Source: Eretmocerus hayati (lineage: Eukaryota; Arthropoda; Insecta; Hymenoptera; Aphelinidae). From it: a stretch of DNA of 64,000 nt. The notes below the pieces were generated by a model. The model saw only the letters and a program-made list of their open reading frames with translations. It searched no databases and was not told where the DNA came from. A program made the translations under genes and the position numbers. Shown here in pieces: positions 47,145 to 60,011 of the stretch. Position 1 is the stretch's first letter. Each line of letters opens with the position of its first letter. The DNA is taken from contig CM056742.1 of assembly GCA_029851415.1 (NCBI GenBank), positions 150,169,121 through 150,233,120 of the forward strand, read 5' to 3'.

Positions 47145-48896
47145 ACATTATAGAGAGTAAATTATAAAGTGCGCTTGCAGGAGTCTCGGTAACAAATTTT
47201 CGCCTCAATCATATTTGTCAGGTTGATAATATTCATCAGCTGCTTAGTTTAGTTATAAGCCATAGGCTACAAGCTGTTCTCTCGTACAAGTTGAGGCCCG
47301 TTAATAATTTCTCACGGTTAAAAGTATGAGAGTATATCCAAAGTAAAGTATAGAAAGCTGATGCGGTGGCACTGGGTCATACTTTGCTCTCCACGCGTTT
47401 GTATAACCACTCACTATATATACATACAGTCTGGTATCGCTTGGAGCTCAAAGTTTCGAAAACTCGTTAATTAAATTTGCCCCCCAAAGGGTGGCTTCGT
47501 ACTATACTACCTATAATACATACCAACTGCTTTGCCATAGCTTACATCGTAAAATTTAAGTTACGTGACGAAATTTCATCGTTGGCATATCGGCCCTTGG
47601 GAAAGTCACCCTTAGTATTTTAGTATGTCATCGGAATTTGCTAGCGGTATGAGATACTGCCGTTTTTTATACACCTGTACCTCGGCATTAAAAGTTCTTT
47701 CAAATTGTCCCAGAGCTCAGCTCTCAACTTGATCTCAATTTTCTCAGATTTCAAAAATTCTTGAGAATTTATGAAAATTCCAAAATTATCTTGAACATTT
47801 TATTCGAAGTTTGTGACGAGCTCCCGTAAAAGAATCTTGTTCCTTGTGTTGGCAAATTCGTATCAATTCTATCATGAGTTTGTAAATGACATTGAAAAAA
47901 TTCTTAAAAAATGACCAGCTCTGACATGGATGAATTTTTAACTGAAATCTATCTTAAATCGATACAACTGTTTTCAAGATTCACTTGTAGGCGAAGCAAG
48001 AAGTGAAAAATTGACCCTTGGCAGTCGACAGGCTTCATTCGAATTTAGAAAGTGAAAACTCATTCAAGAAACTCTTTGCCCTTTTGATATCTAATTCAGA
48101 ATAAGAATTCACTTTTAATCAAGACAAAACTCTTTAGAGAACCGGAGAATCACAAAAATAATTTCCAATATCAAACCCGATGTCATTATTGACCTTGCTT
48201 TATACGAAGTCACGCGTGTATCCATTCTTGTGTGATATCAAATTTTTAAGAATACCAATTGAAGGGAGGCATAGGGCTAACATTACAAACACCCTGTATA
48301 CAAGTAATAGCTCAGTCATCGTAACGCTCTCACTGGGGCAAAAAGAGTGTGAAAGCCTGAAAGGGTATATCAAACGTGGGTATAGACAAAAGGGCAGGGT
48401 TCCGCGCGCGCAGTGCATCCAAAAGCGCAACAATCGCTTGATGCACCATAGTCATACATTGTATACACAACATACCAACTGCACGACGTAAGCATTGTCC
48501 GTTAACAATCTAGGGCGCGGCCCTTTGACTCACTCAATGTAAATCTATCCTATCCATTTTACATCTTTTTTTTTTTTTTTTTTTTTTTTACAAAAATCAG
48601 AATTGAATAAACGCGTACATACATCAAAGCTACCTACGAGAACGGAAGTAAAATCGAGGGGTAAAATACCTATGGAGGAACACGATTTTCTCAGCTTTCC
48701 GATTTCTCGTTTCCTCTGATATGCCGCAGTGACTGCATCAAGCGCACGAGGAAAACGGAGCTTTTGCTTGCGGGCGTCGCAATCTCTGGCGTACAACCCG
48801 TTTTATAGTATCTTATAGAGCTTTCGCCTTTGAGGATTGTGTTCGGCTCGCCAAACGCACATCATTTCTTCACTATGTAGAGGTAAAACTCTCCGT
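45600..48896. other. Upstream region, no gene recognised
   Basis: The only structured features seen are the CA microsatellite, a TTCGTTCT-type run near 46415-46445, and a T run at about 48567-48589. Confidence 0.5.
47082..47141. repeat. (CA)n microsatellite
   Basis: A perfect CA dinucleotide run of about 30 units. Confidence 0.98.
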
Positions 48897-49389
48897 TTAG
48901 ATGAGAGTTCTCTTTTTGTGCGAGCTTGCAGCGTAATCGGAGCGATGGAAAATATGCACTTGGTTGTGCTCTGATTTATACCGAGAAGAACTTTTTTGAT
49001 ATTTTCTGCTGTCTGTGATGTTAGGGGTATTCAATGCTTGGACCTGAGATTCTTTGTTTGTACCAATGGATTTGACAGGCTGAACGTTTGTGGTTGAGCT
49101 GGGCTGAGACTTTTGTGTTGCGTTAGATTTAGGTATTGGAGGCGGGAAGAATGACAATCAAAATGGGGACACTGTGGATTACATATTGTTGAATTGATAC
49201 TCTTACAACACATTTATTCGCTCTAAATACAGTTCTGCTCATGAGTTCTCGGACGATCGACGCAATATCATTCTCCTTCAAAATAGCGATATTTCGAACT
49301 CTATGATGCGTTGCAATGCAATTCTGAAGGAGGCATTTTGAAGAGCGGAAATATGCCAACTCTTTGAAGGTTAGGACGATTTTTATCAA
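48897..49389 (-). pseudogene. Possible decayed LINE gag (ORF1) remnant
   Basis: Minus-strand frames give KIVLTFKELAYFRSS then HHRVRNIAI in one frame and STICNPQCPHFDCHSS in the next. This order (LTF motif, then Cys/His knuckle residues) is what gag-like ORF1 proteins of insect LINEs show. A third frame carries a 77-codon serine/proline-rich tail (SFFPPPIPKSN to SHKKRTLI). At least two frameshifts would be needed, and no intact CCHC motif can be read, so this is a suggestion only. Confidence 0.3.
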
Positions 49390-49851
49390 TCATCTCAAAG
49401 TTACTAGATGGTGATCAACAGTTAGGAATTTTTTAAAAGTTTCACTTCCACTGATACATCTGCAGTTTTATTGCAAATGAAAATACAACAATTCTGCAAA
49501 CGGCATCTTGTAATCCGAGAAGGATGCTCTTCATTTTTTTGGTTTCATGTGATCGCCTTCCAACGTTTTAGGTGCCCTTTTCGTGAAAAACCACAATTAT
49601 GAGTATTTTGCTAGCTCATAAGTTCTCACTCGTGGAATCTACACATAGCATTATTCCACTCTACAAGATACCGTTCGCAGAATTGTCGTATCTTTATTTG
49701 CAACAAAACTCCAGGGGTATCAATAACTTCCGGTCAGCATCCAGTACCTCCATAATAATCGGTTAAAATCGTTCAAACCATCAAAGGTATTGAGTTGATC
49801 GTCCCAGAATTTATGAGCGGTATGCTGTAGTTTGGATCAAATTTCCCTGCT

Positions 49852-51185
49852 ATAGGGGAGAGTGGGGCGAATTAGGACAGGTTTTGCAGTGGGGCTATCT
49901 GGCGACACTTGGGGATAGGCGCGCTACGGGACTCGAAAGTTCAACTATTGAATATATTGTAAAAGAATTTTCAGACCTCCAGGTCACCGCTTTCATAATT
50001 TTTTTTGAAGTTTGAGAAAAAAAATCTGTCCTAATTCGCCCCGCGTTTGGGGGCACTTTAGGACAATTTTGGGGGCAAATTTGGACAGCCTTCAAAAATT
50101 GAGGTATACTACAATATTCCTCAACTATTAGAGTCGAGTTTGCTCATCAAAACATGTAGTAGTAACCCTAAGTACAGAGGGAAACTCGCCCGCGACCTTT
50201 ACATCCTCCTAGAGCCTCAGAAAGCGAGCCATTTTTGTGTCATTTTTGAACATTATTGAAATAGGCGCTTCAATGATGGCATATCGTCTTCAGCAACTAA
50301 CAATCGTTTCGCAGCCTCTAAGAGTCTACTTTCATTAGTTTTTCTTCATATTGGAGGTATTCATACTTGCCCCAAGTCAAGGATCCCTCTGATAGTGTGT
50401 AACATTCAAGGCAGTGTCACCGAATGCGAGAGTGAAAATGCTTAAATCGAGGACTATCTTGGAACACGTTGAAAGCGACTCCTGACCTCTAATCTGACTC
50501 CTAAGACCGTCATTAGACATCGTAACTTCATTTTCTCACCCATTTTCAATCACCCAACTCACTCTCAACCTCCCGCGCCTCGAAAAACGCCCAATATACA
50601 TCATTCATATATAATATACCCAATATACATCATGTATATATTATATAATATACATAATATGTATCAATATACAATATACATCATATTATATCTATATAAT
50701 ATATATAGATACGGGTAATTATCATCGAAAAACACGGACTCGCGACCGGTCGACCGATTTTATATGGGATTTAGCATTGTCCTAATTCGCCCCGTCCAGT
50801 TTGTCCTAGTATGCCCCCAAGCGTTTTTTTTCGCAAAATTGCGATTACTTGAGTTCAAGTGGGCCGATTTTGACCCACGATGGCTAAAAATCTTTGTTTT
50901 GTAATGTAGTTTTCGACCCCTGAATGTCGATTAAGCTGACCCACTTTTGCAGAAGCAGCGTGTGATCTTGCATTTGCGAAATAAACCGCGTGAGGCCCTT
51001 GAAAAGCACCCCTACATCAGCGAGGACCCCCAGTATCGTTTCGGGAGGTCTAACCGCGATAAAAACCATTGTCTGTGATGGTATTGAAAATGTTTTTATG
51101 CGGCGGAAGCCTAGACTCGCCCACAACCGAGCTATCTTGCTTGTCCTAATTCGCCCCTGTCCTAATTCGCCCCACTCTCCCCTAT
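49852..51185. mobile_element. 1.3-kb element with 30-bp TIRs (AGGGGAGAGTGGGGCGAATT)
   Basis: The left end 49852-49881 and the right end 51156-51185 are perfect inverted repeats containing GGGGAGAGTGGGGCGAATTA. Extra copies of the inner motif CCTAATTCGCCCC occur near 50030, 50780 and 51143. The centre (50592-50713) is a palindromic TATA/ATAC-rich tract. It is non-coding: the long open frame at 51252-50884 overlaps the TIR and shows no known domain. Confidence 0.85.
50592..50713. repeat. AT-rich palindromic tract (AATATACATCAT units)
   Basis: Repeated AATATACATCAT and ATATAATATA words here are almost self-complementary. It sits inside the TIR element 49852-51185. Confidence 0.8.
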
Positions 51186-54100
51186 CCCATTCAACCACAT
51201 CAATGGAATGAGCAAAAATTGATCGATTGTCAGGGATGGGAAAATTTAGCAACTTGCAGGGTACTGAGGAGTCGAAAGCTGGTCGAAATGACCCTCTAAC
51301 CTATTTTTACAATCTTATCTTGATCAAATATCTTTATTTGGTCACCTCCGTGCACGATCGATGAGCAGAGTATAAGTATTTTCAATTTAAATAATTTGAA
51401 AAAGAATGACAAGTAATGCAGATGGTTGATTCCTTCAAGTGAAAATTAGACGATCCAAGTGTACGCGACGAACGTTGGAAGATTGTCCTTTGATGTGGTG
51501 AAATTTATATTCCCCATGAGCAGTCAGCATCATTTCAGATCCAAGAAAGCGATCGTTGCGCGCACAAAGAGAAACATTCATCACTGTGAAAATGAATTTT
51601 GCTCATTCAGAGCATCGAGTACTGATGTATATACAAGCTATGGTAGAAAATTACTCTAATGGAAATTGGAGTACAGAGGTATCTACGCGTCAAAGAGTTG
51701 CGCACGGAGCCGATGAGACCTGGGTAGATTTTAATTCCCTTTGATAAAGTACAAAGAATATAATCGTTTCGGGATTAAATCCTCAAATGACTATATAAAG
51801 GTGAAAACGTTTCGCTTGATGGGTGCAAAATGCTCACCATGAGATGAAGCGAATAATACTTTTTACCGATTCACTGTCTATGGTGATCTGATCAAAGTGA
51901 AATTCATTCAAGGATGGAGCAGAAAAAAAAATTCCTCTTTCATTTTTTCCCACGTCATGGCAGTACATTAACCTGAATGACAACTTGACAAATTGAAAAA
52001 GTGAACCTTTGGAGATCAAATAGACACAAATTGACATTCCTAGATAGGTACGTGTCCTATAAAGATTTTAACCCATCACCTGTGCAGGTATATAACAATC
52101 ACGAGACTCTTGAGAAAGCCTAATGACATTACGAGAGAATAATAATACACGGTAAAGCCGAGGTAAAGGCACTCTTCGATGCAGCAAGCGGAGGACTGCT
52201 GCATTGAGTGTGTTGTACGTGTATATAAAGGGAGGGGAACGAAGCATCAGATGCAACGCAACGAAGCTGCATCAGAGACCATAAGCTGAGCAGAGCGCGA
52301 GGTGCGGTGCAGTTCAGGGTCATCGAACTCTTCGACTCTCCAAGCTCCTGCTGCTGTTGCTGCTGCTGCAGTTTGAGATTCATCACCACTATCCAACCAA
52401 ATCACTCGGATTTAACAAATTTGATGCCTGTATTATTTATACAATGAGTACGATGACAAACACAATGCTTTCTCTTCTTTTTCTCACCCAATCATGACGT
52501 TATGTATGTTAACAGTATAGATGGGTACCAAGTTGTACCAAAGAGGTTCAACAGGTGGATACAGTGGTTGTATCCTGACTCCTTGCGTGTGTATGTGTGC
52601 GTGTGTGTGTGTGTTTGTGTGTATTACAGAAGCACCGGACGGGATCTCACGGCTTCCATACAGTGCGAAGGCCACACAGCAAAATGTAGTTGTTGCTACC
52701 GGTCTCAATAATATACTCTCCACACTGCGAGATTATTGCGTAAGAGGTACCTTGCAATTGCAGTTTGACTGCATCTCCATATTCCTTCTCTTTTTTTCTA
52801 AGATAAAGATACACAACGTGGGCATGAAAAATAAAAAGTCGATCGAATGTTAAAATAGTGTGTGTACACCTATGTATTCTTTTGTAATGACGCCTGCGAT
52901 GATATATTTCTCACAGGCGGACTAGTCGAGGCTATCCAACTCAGTGGATGGATTATATTGTAGAGTCCAGAAGCTATTAATCGTCGTCATAGTAGTCGGG
53001 GGTCGTCGAACGATACTGTTTTATAGTTTGTACTCTCGATTTATCGCAAAATAATGCTTTATGGTGTATGTATGTATGTATGTATGCATGGAGAACGATT
53101 TTATTGCGTATATTCAATAGTAGTAGTAGTAGTAGGTGGTTAAAATTTGTGGTATTCGATTCGAGGATTAATCTCAATCGAATGAGAATTTGAGAATATT
53201 CAGATTCCCGCAGGTCCTTCATACATGAATTTGCCATCTATGATTCATGGGTTGATTTTGTTGCGAAGCGTGAGAGAAAACTCAAAACTATGATTGATTC
53301 GCATCGCAACAGATATAAAAGAGAGTAGCCTCGCGCAGTTTCGTTGTAAATCACGTTTCCACAGCATATCTATCAGATTGATCGATGACTGTAGAGCTAT
53401 TTATTTCGAAATTCTGCATAGAATTCTAAATGGAATCTTGCATATCCAGCCCTTCACATAGATTCAACGTAGATTCGACTTGCAGTCTAACCTCTTGGAA
53501 CACCCATTTCAAATCCCTTATACAGAAACATTGCATCCATATCTATAGATAGATATAGAGCCTTTCTAGCAAAGCTACATCTATGTTTCAACCCATTTCT
53601 TTCATACATCTCCATTGCATATACACCATAATATAAACCCTTGCAAAACTCGATCGATTCGTTTTCCATTTCTCTGTATACTATGATGTACTAGAACTCT
53701 TGAAGTCCGTCAAGATTGAATAAAGTCGCTGCAGGCCATCACGACTATATATATATATTGAACCTGTACACAGGAGATTTCAAAGCGAAGCAAAAGTCGA
53801 CTATGAACGAACTCTCTCGGCAGATGTACACGTTATTTCGTGAAAAGGTTGTACCACTGTATACTATGTAAAGGTATGCGATGTTGAAATGGGCGTGAGT
53901 GACTACGAAGAGGTCCTTGCCACCCACCCTTCTGGCCAATGTATTTTTCACTATTCGTGCTGTGTAGTACTCAGTTGGTCCAGGTGACAGGGCAGAATAA
54001 AATATTTACCGTTAGCCATCAAGTTGGGACTCTGATGGACATCCCAATGGAATTGCTTGTCCGTTTTAGCTTCTGGCACTTTGTCCGATGGTGCATAGTA

Positions 54101-57100
54101 CTTTTAGCCTTTTTCGTGGATCCCTTTTTCTGTGTGTGTAACTTTGTATCTGTGTGAGTCAATTAAGCTGTTTGTATTTTGTGATTGGGCATTGCCTTTG
54201 AGATGCATTCGATTTTTTTGCAAGTTTATGGAATTATGTGAGTAGTTTTTAGTGTACAAGAACAAATCTTTGTTGTGCACTTTTGTTCGGTACCCAGTCG
54301 GATTTGAGCGATTAGAGATTGATTATAATCTTCGTAAATCAGAACACAAACCAGAAAATTTTGAAATCTAGTCTGAATTTTGAAGAACGATGTCATGGGT
54401 GAGGGTTATGACCAAGAGGATAATCTTACACATATGTATTTAGTTCAAACATTGGCGATGATCACAACCAAGAGGATAATCAATGACTATAAACTTGGAC
54501 TTGAATTTCAGAATCAGACTGATGACTCATGACCAAAGTATTGATGAGCGCGTTAGCTCATTTTGGACACTATGACAGATATGTATATTTTTATTACAAG
54601 AACCATGTGCGTTTAAAGGCGTCATTTCTAGGTTACACTTTTGAAATTTTTTTTTTATCCAGATTCCTATAGCCTGAAATTGTTGAAATTCATGATTCTG
54701 TAAAATGAATTAATTTCTGCACTCATTGACAAAGAAACATTGATTTGATATTCGAATTGAAATTGATAGGTTGTGTTGGATCGAATGGAGTGGCTGAAGA
54801 AAACAGTTACGCGCGTCTGACTATACCCGGCTGTGACTACTGAAATATTTTCAAGTTACCTTATTAAAATTTTTCGAATGCTTCGTAATCAACAACGACA
54901 CTACTCTCAATTAATCTTAATCAGGATAAAATCGATCACTAGCCAATCAATAAGAGACAAATTCTTCAAAACGTAAAAAGTTTTCAACGAGACGCATTAC
55001 ACGCCCATTACACGGGCGTACACCGCACACCGCGGATCTTTCGCTGAGCCAAATCAATTTCAAGCTTTCCTGTAAATACAAGCATTTCTATAGACATCTC
55101 AAAGTTTATCCCGTTTATCCGACTAGATAACTACACCAGAATTGCAAAGTACAGTGTGAGTGAGAGAAGGGAGAACCGCAAGGACAACATCCGTATACCC
55201 CAAAGCTATTTCCCCGTCTATATACCCATACTATTGCGGCCAGTCGAATATATATATGTATATTCTAGTGCTCAAACCGCTCACTTTAAAGGATGATCGC
55301 GTTAGACCGAAATTGTTCTGGATATATAATGCAAGCAGTTGCATCATAAAGATTCATTGCGAGCTCTCTCGGAGTCCGCGGTGCGCAGGGGAGCTCAAGT
55401 TCTATGAGAGACGGAAAATAGGGGCAGCAGCACTACCGCACAGAGATGCAAAGTGTAAACGATAATCTGCTTCTCGCTCAACTGGCTTTTCTATATACTC
55501 TGTTCGCTATGCAGCTTTTATACATAGCCTGTACTGTATAACGATGTATATTCACAAGCTGTAGCTTTGACTGAAATTTCATCTCTCGATTCTTTTTTTT
55601 TTTGTCTTTTTTTGTTTCTTGTTGCAAATATAAAGCCGCAAACGATTGCGAGAGTGAGATGAGAACCAACCGTGCTTCTCGTTATAAATGCGGATCGCTT
55701 CCATCCATCGTCTATTACGCAAATTTCACTCTATTGCAGAGGTTGATTTGATTTCGATAGTCTTTGGATAGTCGATCTATCTTCATTAGGAGTAAGGGTA
55801 GCAATTTCATGTACGTTTAGTAATTTATGGTAAATTGCGATTACTGCGTCAGTTGATTATTCTTACTACATATACGTAAATTTTTAGAATTTGGGTCATA
55901 ATATTGGGGTTTCCAAGAATTTTCATTGGATTCGCAAAAACAATTCAGAATATAGTTGATTCGTGATTCTTCAATTCCACTATCATCATTTTTTTCTTAC
56001 ACAATCGTTTACAACCCATCATGAGCATGCGATACGTGATCAAGCGTTATTCAATGATGTGTCTCACATGGCATTCGTGAGAGGATAATTTTGTCTGTTT
56101 GTGCAATAGGAACTATCATTTCGTGAGCTCAAAAAGTCATCTTACAAATCGTATTGAAATCGTGCTTGTCTCAATTTCACTGCATTTTATCCCACTGCTT
56201 CAAATTCTCTTGTGAAAAGGGCTGAACAAAACTCAAGTACCGTACATACAAAAACTTGGCATTGACAAAATTCACATGAAAAAGTCTCAACTTCTGAACG
56301 TTATGATCTCCCTTGCAGGCTACATTATACACCCGAAAATGAAGTAATACAAAATTAAGAAAAATCCCGCTCCTCCATCCGGAAAAAGCCCTACTTGAGC
56401 GTTAAAGCTAGACGGGGAGAAAAAAAACGTCACTGTTCTACCTATATAGCTTTGAGTTAAAAGGATAAAGGAAGAAAAAAGGAAAGAGAATAAATGCGGG
56501 TTAAAAAATTGCAACCCCGATTGCGCGCAGAAACTCCTGCAAGCTAAAATATTCAATTAAAAAGGACCCTCTGACGCTTTTACAAGCGAGAAATGAGTCA
56601 TATAGTGAAATAAAGTAGGTCCTGGGTGAGTTTCGTTGGTCGGACTGTGACTACGAATCTCGCATACAACGGTCACCTAATACGCTCGCTATCACAAGTC
56701 ACAATGTTTCATCGGATTAGCAAAGAACAAAAATAGTCAGAGGCTAAATAATGCAGGCCTCTCTGCGCGCGTCAAACATGAAATGGGCTAAGGGCAATCC
56801 TGATGCATCGTTCACTCGATCGATCGCCAATTTGGATGCGCGAAAGTTGGCCACACTGCGGTAAATTGTATTGGTTTGATTTTCGCAGTGATATACATGG
56901 TTGTGTCAAAATTGAGGTTTTGGTAATTTGGTTTTGAGTTTTTTTATTGTGATTTTATTGGTGCAATTTTTGCTGTCTCATTTAGTGTCCGGTATGTAAG
57001 GGCAAGTAAATGTTGGTTTTTTGGGTTTATCGATGTTGGCATCGAGAAATGAAGGTCCTAATTTGAGTTTTGCGACTAGGAATGAGGCTATACCTTGATG

Positions 57101-59567
57101 GTTTTATTGCGGATGCCATGACAGGATAAATATTGACTATATTAAGACTATTGGGTTCGTACGATCTGTAAGGGGTGTGACATTGATGATAAATTCATCA
57201 TGAATGAATCTCGAACAGAACACAATGCTCGTATTCATAATTCAATTGATCAAAAAGTAGCAGAATTTATGGACTTTCGGAATACGATCATTGAATTGAG
57301 TCATCATTGCTATAAATGTGCTGTATTTAGAATGTTTTTTATCGTTATTCTATGGTCAATTCACGACAGCTAAAAGATTTCCAAATCATTTGTGAATAAC
57401 CGACTAAACATTGTGTCATCAATGTGATATTCGTGAAGGAGTGAACGCTTTGTTTGCATAACGTGTGAGAGCAAAAAGTATATAGAACAGTCGAGCAGGC
57501 ACAAAGATGTATGGCGATGATAACCGGCGATCGATGCAAAGGTCACGAGGCAAAATCCCAACGTATACTACAGGTAAAAACATTTGTGTTACCTCTGGAA
57601 AACGTTCCTCATTCCCTCAATTCTTTGCATAATTTCAACCACAAAGCAAGTTGTAATGAAAGAACAAAAAAATAACATAGAAAAGAAGAACGTTGAAAAT
57701 TTCGGTAAATTAAAGTGTAGAAAATTTCCCACTCATCCACCACAGTGCGACTAATTAAACGCACCAGAAAAATATGTGGCTCAACTTGTACCGTTGCACT
57801 TGTCACTCGTGTCGCCAACCTACACATCAACCCCATGTGAAAAGTGCCCACCAAATTGCAGGACGCTCTCAACGGGCGTATACACAGTGAGAGGGTGAAA
57901 TTAACGTTCACGCGTTGCAGCCTGATGTTGGTGTTGGTCGGTGACATTTTTCAAACGGACTTGCTCGTAAAGTAAGACAAAGCATGTGGTAAGGGATAAA
58001 TATACAACAATGAGAGGGAGAGAGAGAGAGAGATTCTCTGAAATGCAATGTCGTCCTGAAACGAGTTGTTGGGCGTGTGATGGTCAGTCAGCCAGGATGC
58101 GAGATGTGTATGACGCGATTACGCAAGCTCGAACTTTTGTGGTGGCTTTTTTTATTTTGAGTTGAGGGCGAGCGAAAATCGATACATTTCTGCGGTTTAT
58201 ATAAAAAGTGTGAGCTGTGCGTGGGACAGGCTCCATGGGAGCTCGATACTGCCTCGATTCATGAACACGTTCTGTGAGAATTTTCTCATAGTAAGTATTG
58301 TTTGGAGATGGATGTTATGGCGTTGTTGTACATGCGTAGCTGCTCAAAAATAGCGACAATTGCGCGAATTTTTCGGATTATTTTGTTATCTAACCATGAA
58401 AAATGCACGACATTGTCATATCAAAAATTCTATGGTGACGGATAAAATTTGGATTTGTATTGAGCTGATGATACTTGGACGAGACATAAGAGAAGAGAAT
58501 ACCTTCTCCAAAACTACCCCTTCGTGTTTCGATAAGAAGCCTTGATTTACTTAGATGTCACTTTTACTAAAATATATCAAGTATTTTCTAGTCATGAAAA
58601 CAGGAAACACCAATCACTCTATCCTGTAATCGTGTCAACTATAACAATTCTGGACCTGTCAAGCCAATTGGTATTCCAATATTGAATCGTATCTAATTTC
58701 GATGCAAGCGATTCCGGAATAATGCTCGAGATATTCGAGTCTATGTTGCAATGAAAATAGCTGATTTTTTTAGATCAGGGTTCTATTTTCAGTGGTTTCG
58801 ATCGATAAGCATCCGATATCGTGATTGAAATATCACTCAAATATCGCTGCGTCTTATTACGGATATGATACAAGTATAGATTCACAAAACTAATTCATAC
58901 TTGCTCTAAATTCCAGAGTTTGAAGTTCCGTAAAGATCCAGTTATATTGACCTGGAATCTATACAAGAATCGTCACTCTGATGATCATATTTGCATTAAT
59001 CAAATGATGTTTGTGAGTTGCTTGCGAGTTAATTAATCAGCGGCCTTTTTCGCGGCGATACATGAATCTTTATATCAGAATTCTGACAATTACCGGATAA
59101 AAATATTCAACGATTATATATATTCATCATCAATCGTCTTTCTAATTTCCTGTAAATCGCGAAAGTTCGCTTCACTAATGCTGAAAATACCACAAATACG
59201 ACACTTAAGTAACGGCCTGGTTACTCACTATCAGCCTAGTCAATCATTTTACGGCCTAGTCACTTACGCGACCGATTTGCTCCAATTTCAAGGAGCACGC
59301 TGCTTCAAAATTCACTCAAAAATGGCCGCCCAACGCCACGAATTTTTGCCACGCTAGGACAATGGCCAACTGCTCCAATTTTGGAGTACGAGCTCCACGC
59401 TCACCGAATTTTCCTGGTCACTCTGTCGCGATTACTCGAGGTGGCGATTCACCCAGAGTACGGCCTTGCACATCGTCGTCTGGACGACGGCATCACTAGA
59501 ACGTCCTCGCGGCCCCTCCCAAAAAGCACTATCTGATGCGCGCAATAGATCTTCACGAGGTCGCTAC
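51186..59567. other. Upstream region, no gene recognised
   Basis: A TATATAAAG box on the + strand near 52222 is followed about 25 bp later by ATCAGATGC, a weak promoter look-alike. A CAG-type repeat at 52350-52373 gives seven glutamines on the minus strand (after MVMNLKL), but without a plausible donor. Small GT and TA microsatellites are also present. Nothing supports a gene. Confidence 0.45.
53066..53087. repeat. (TGTA)n tetranucleotide repeat
   Basis: About five TGTA units, followed by a short TAG trinucleotide run near 53119-53135. Confidence 0.85.
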
Positions 59568-60011
59568 CTCGACTTACTGATTTTACATTGTTCGGTAGTG
59601 AATAACTCCACTTCAAACAGCGTGCCTTCGAGGTACCTCTAATGCGAGGTAGTAACTTGAAGATTTTGATCGAAAGAAATAATTTGAGATGAGAATATAT
59701 GAAAAAATTTGATTCTACGCTTGATGGTGGTGCGTTTCGATCAAAATCTCGATCATAAAGTCTGTTTGTTCAGGGTTCGTCGGGGGCTGACCTGACAGAT
59801 TCCTTCAGTTCCCCTGAAATGCCGAATTTGTCGAGGAAAGGCGAAACGCACCGACACCAAGCGTAAAATAGAATTTTTTTCATATATTTTCATCTCAAAT
59901 TATTTCTTTCGGTCAAAATTTTCAAGTTGCAACCTCGCATTACAGGTGCCTCGAAGGTGCACCGTTCGAAACGGATTTATCCATCATCGAAAAATGTAAA
60001 ATCAGTAGGTC
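59568..60011. mobile_element. Foldback element, about 165-bp arms
   Basis: The arm 59568-59735 is an imperfect inverted copy of 59840-60011. Shared blocks include TACTGATTTTACAT, AATGCGAGGT, GAAAGAAATAATTTGAGATG and ACGCTTG-TG-GGTGCGTTTCG. It is non-coding; target duplications were not identified. Confidence 0.85.

Noticed and set aside
52222..52250. TATATAAAG plus an initiator-like ATCAG on the + strand as a promoter
   Set aside because: TATA-like words are very frequent in this AT-rich window and no transcript or coding sequence follows.
52129..52389. Minus-strand ATG followed by seven glutamines, considered as the cpo N-terminal exon
   Set aside because: No plausible donor follows and the frame turns into low-information sequence. 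The glutamines come from a short CAG repeat.
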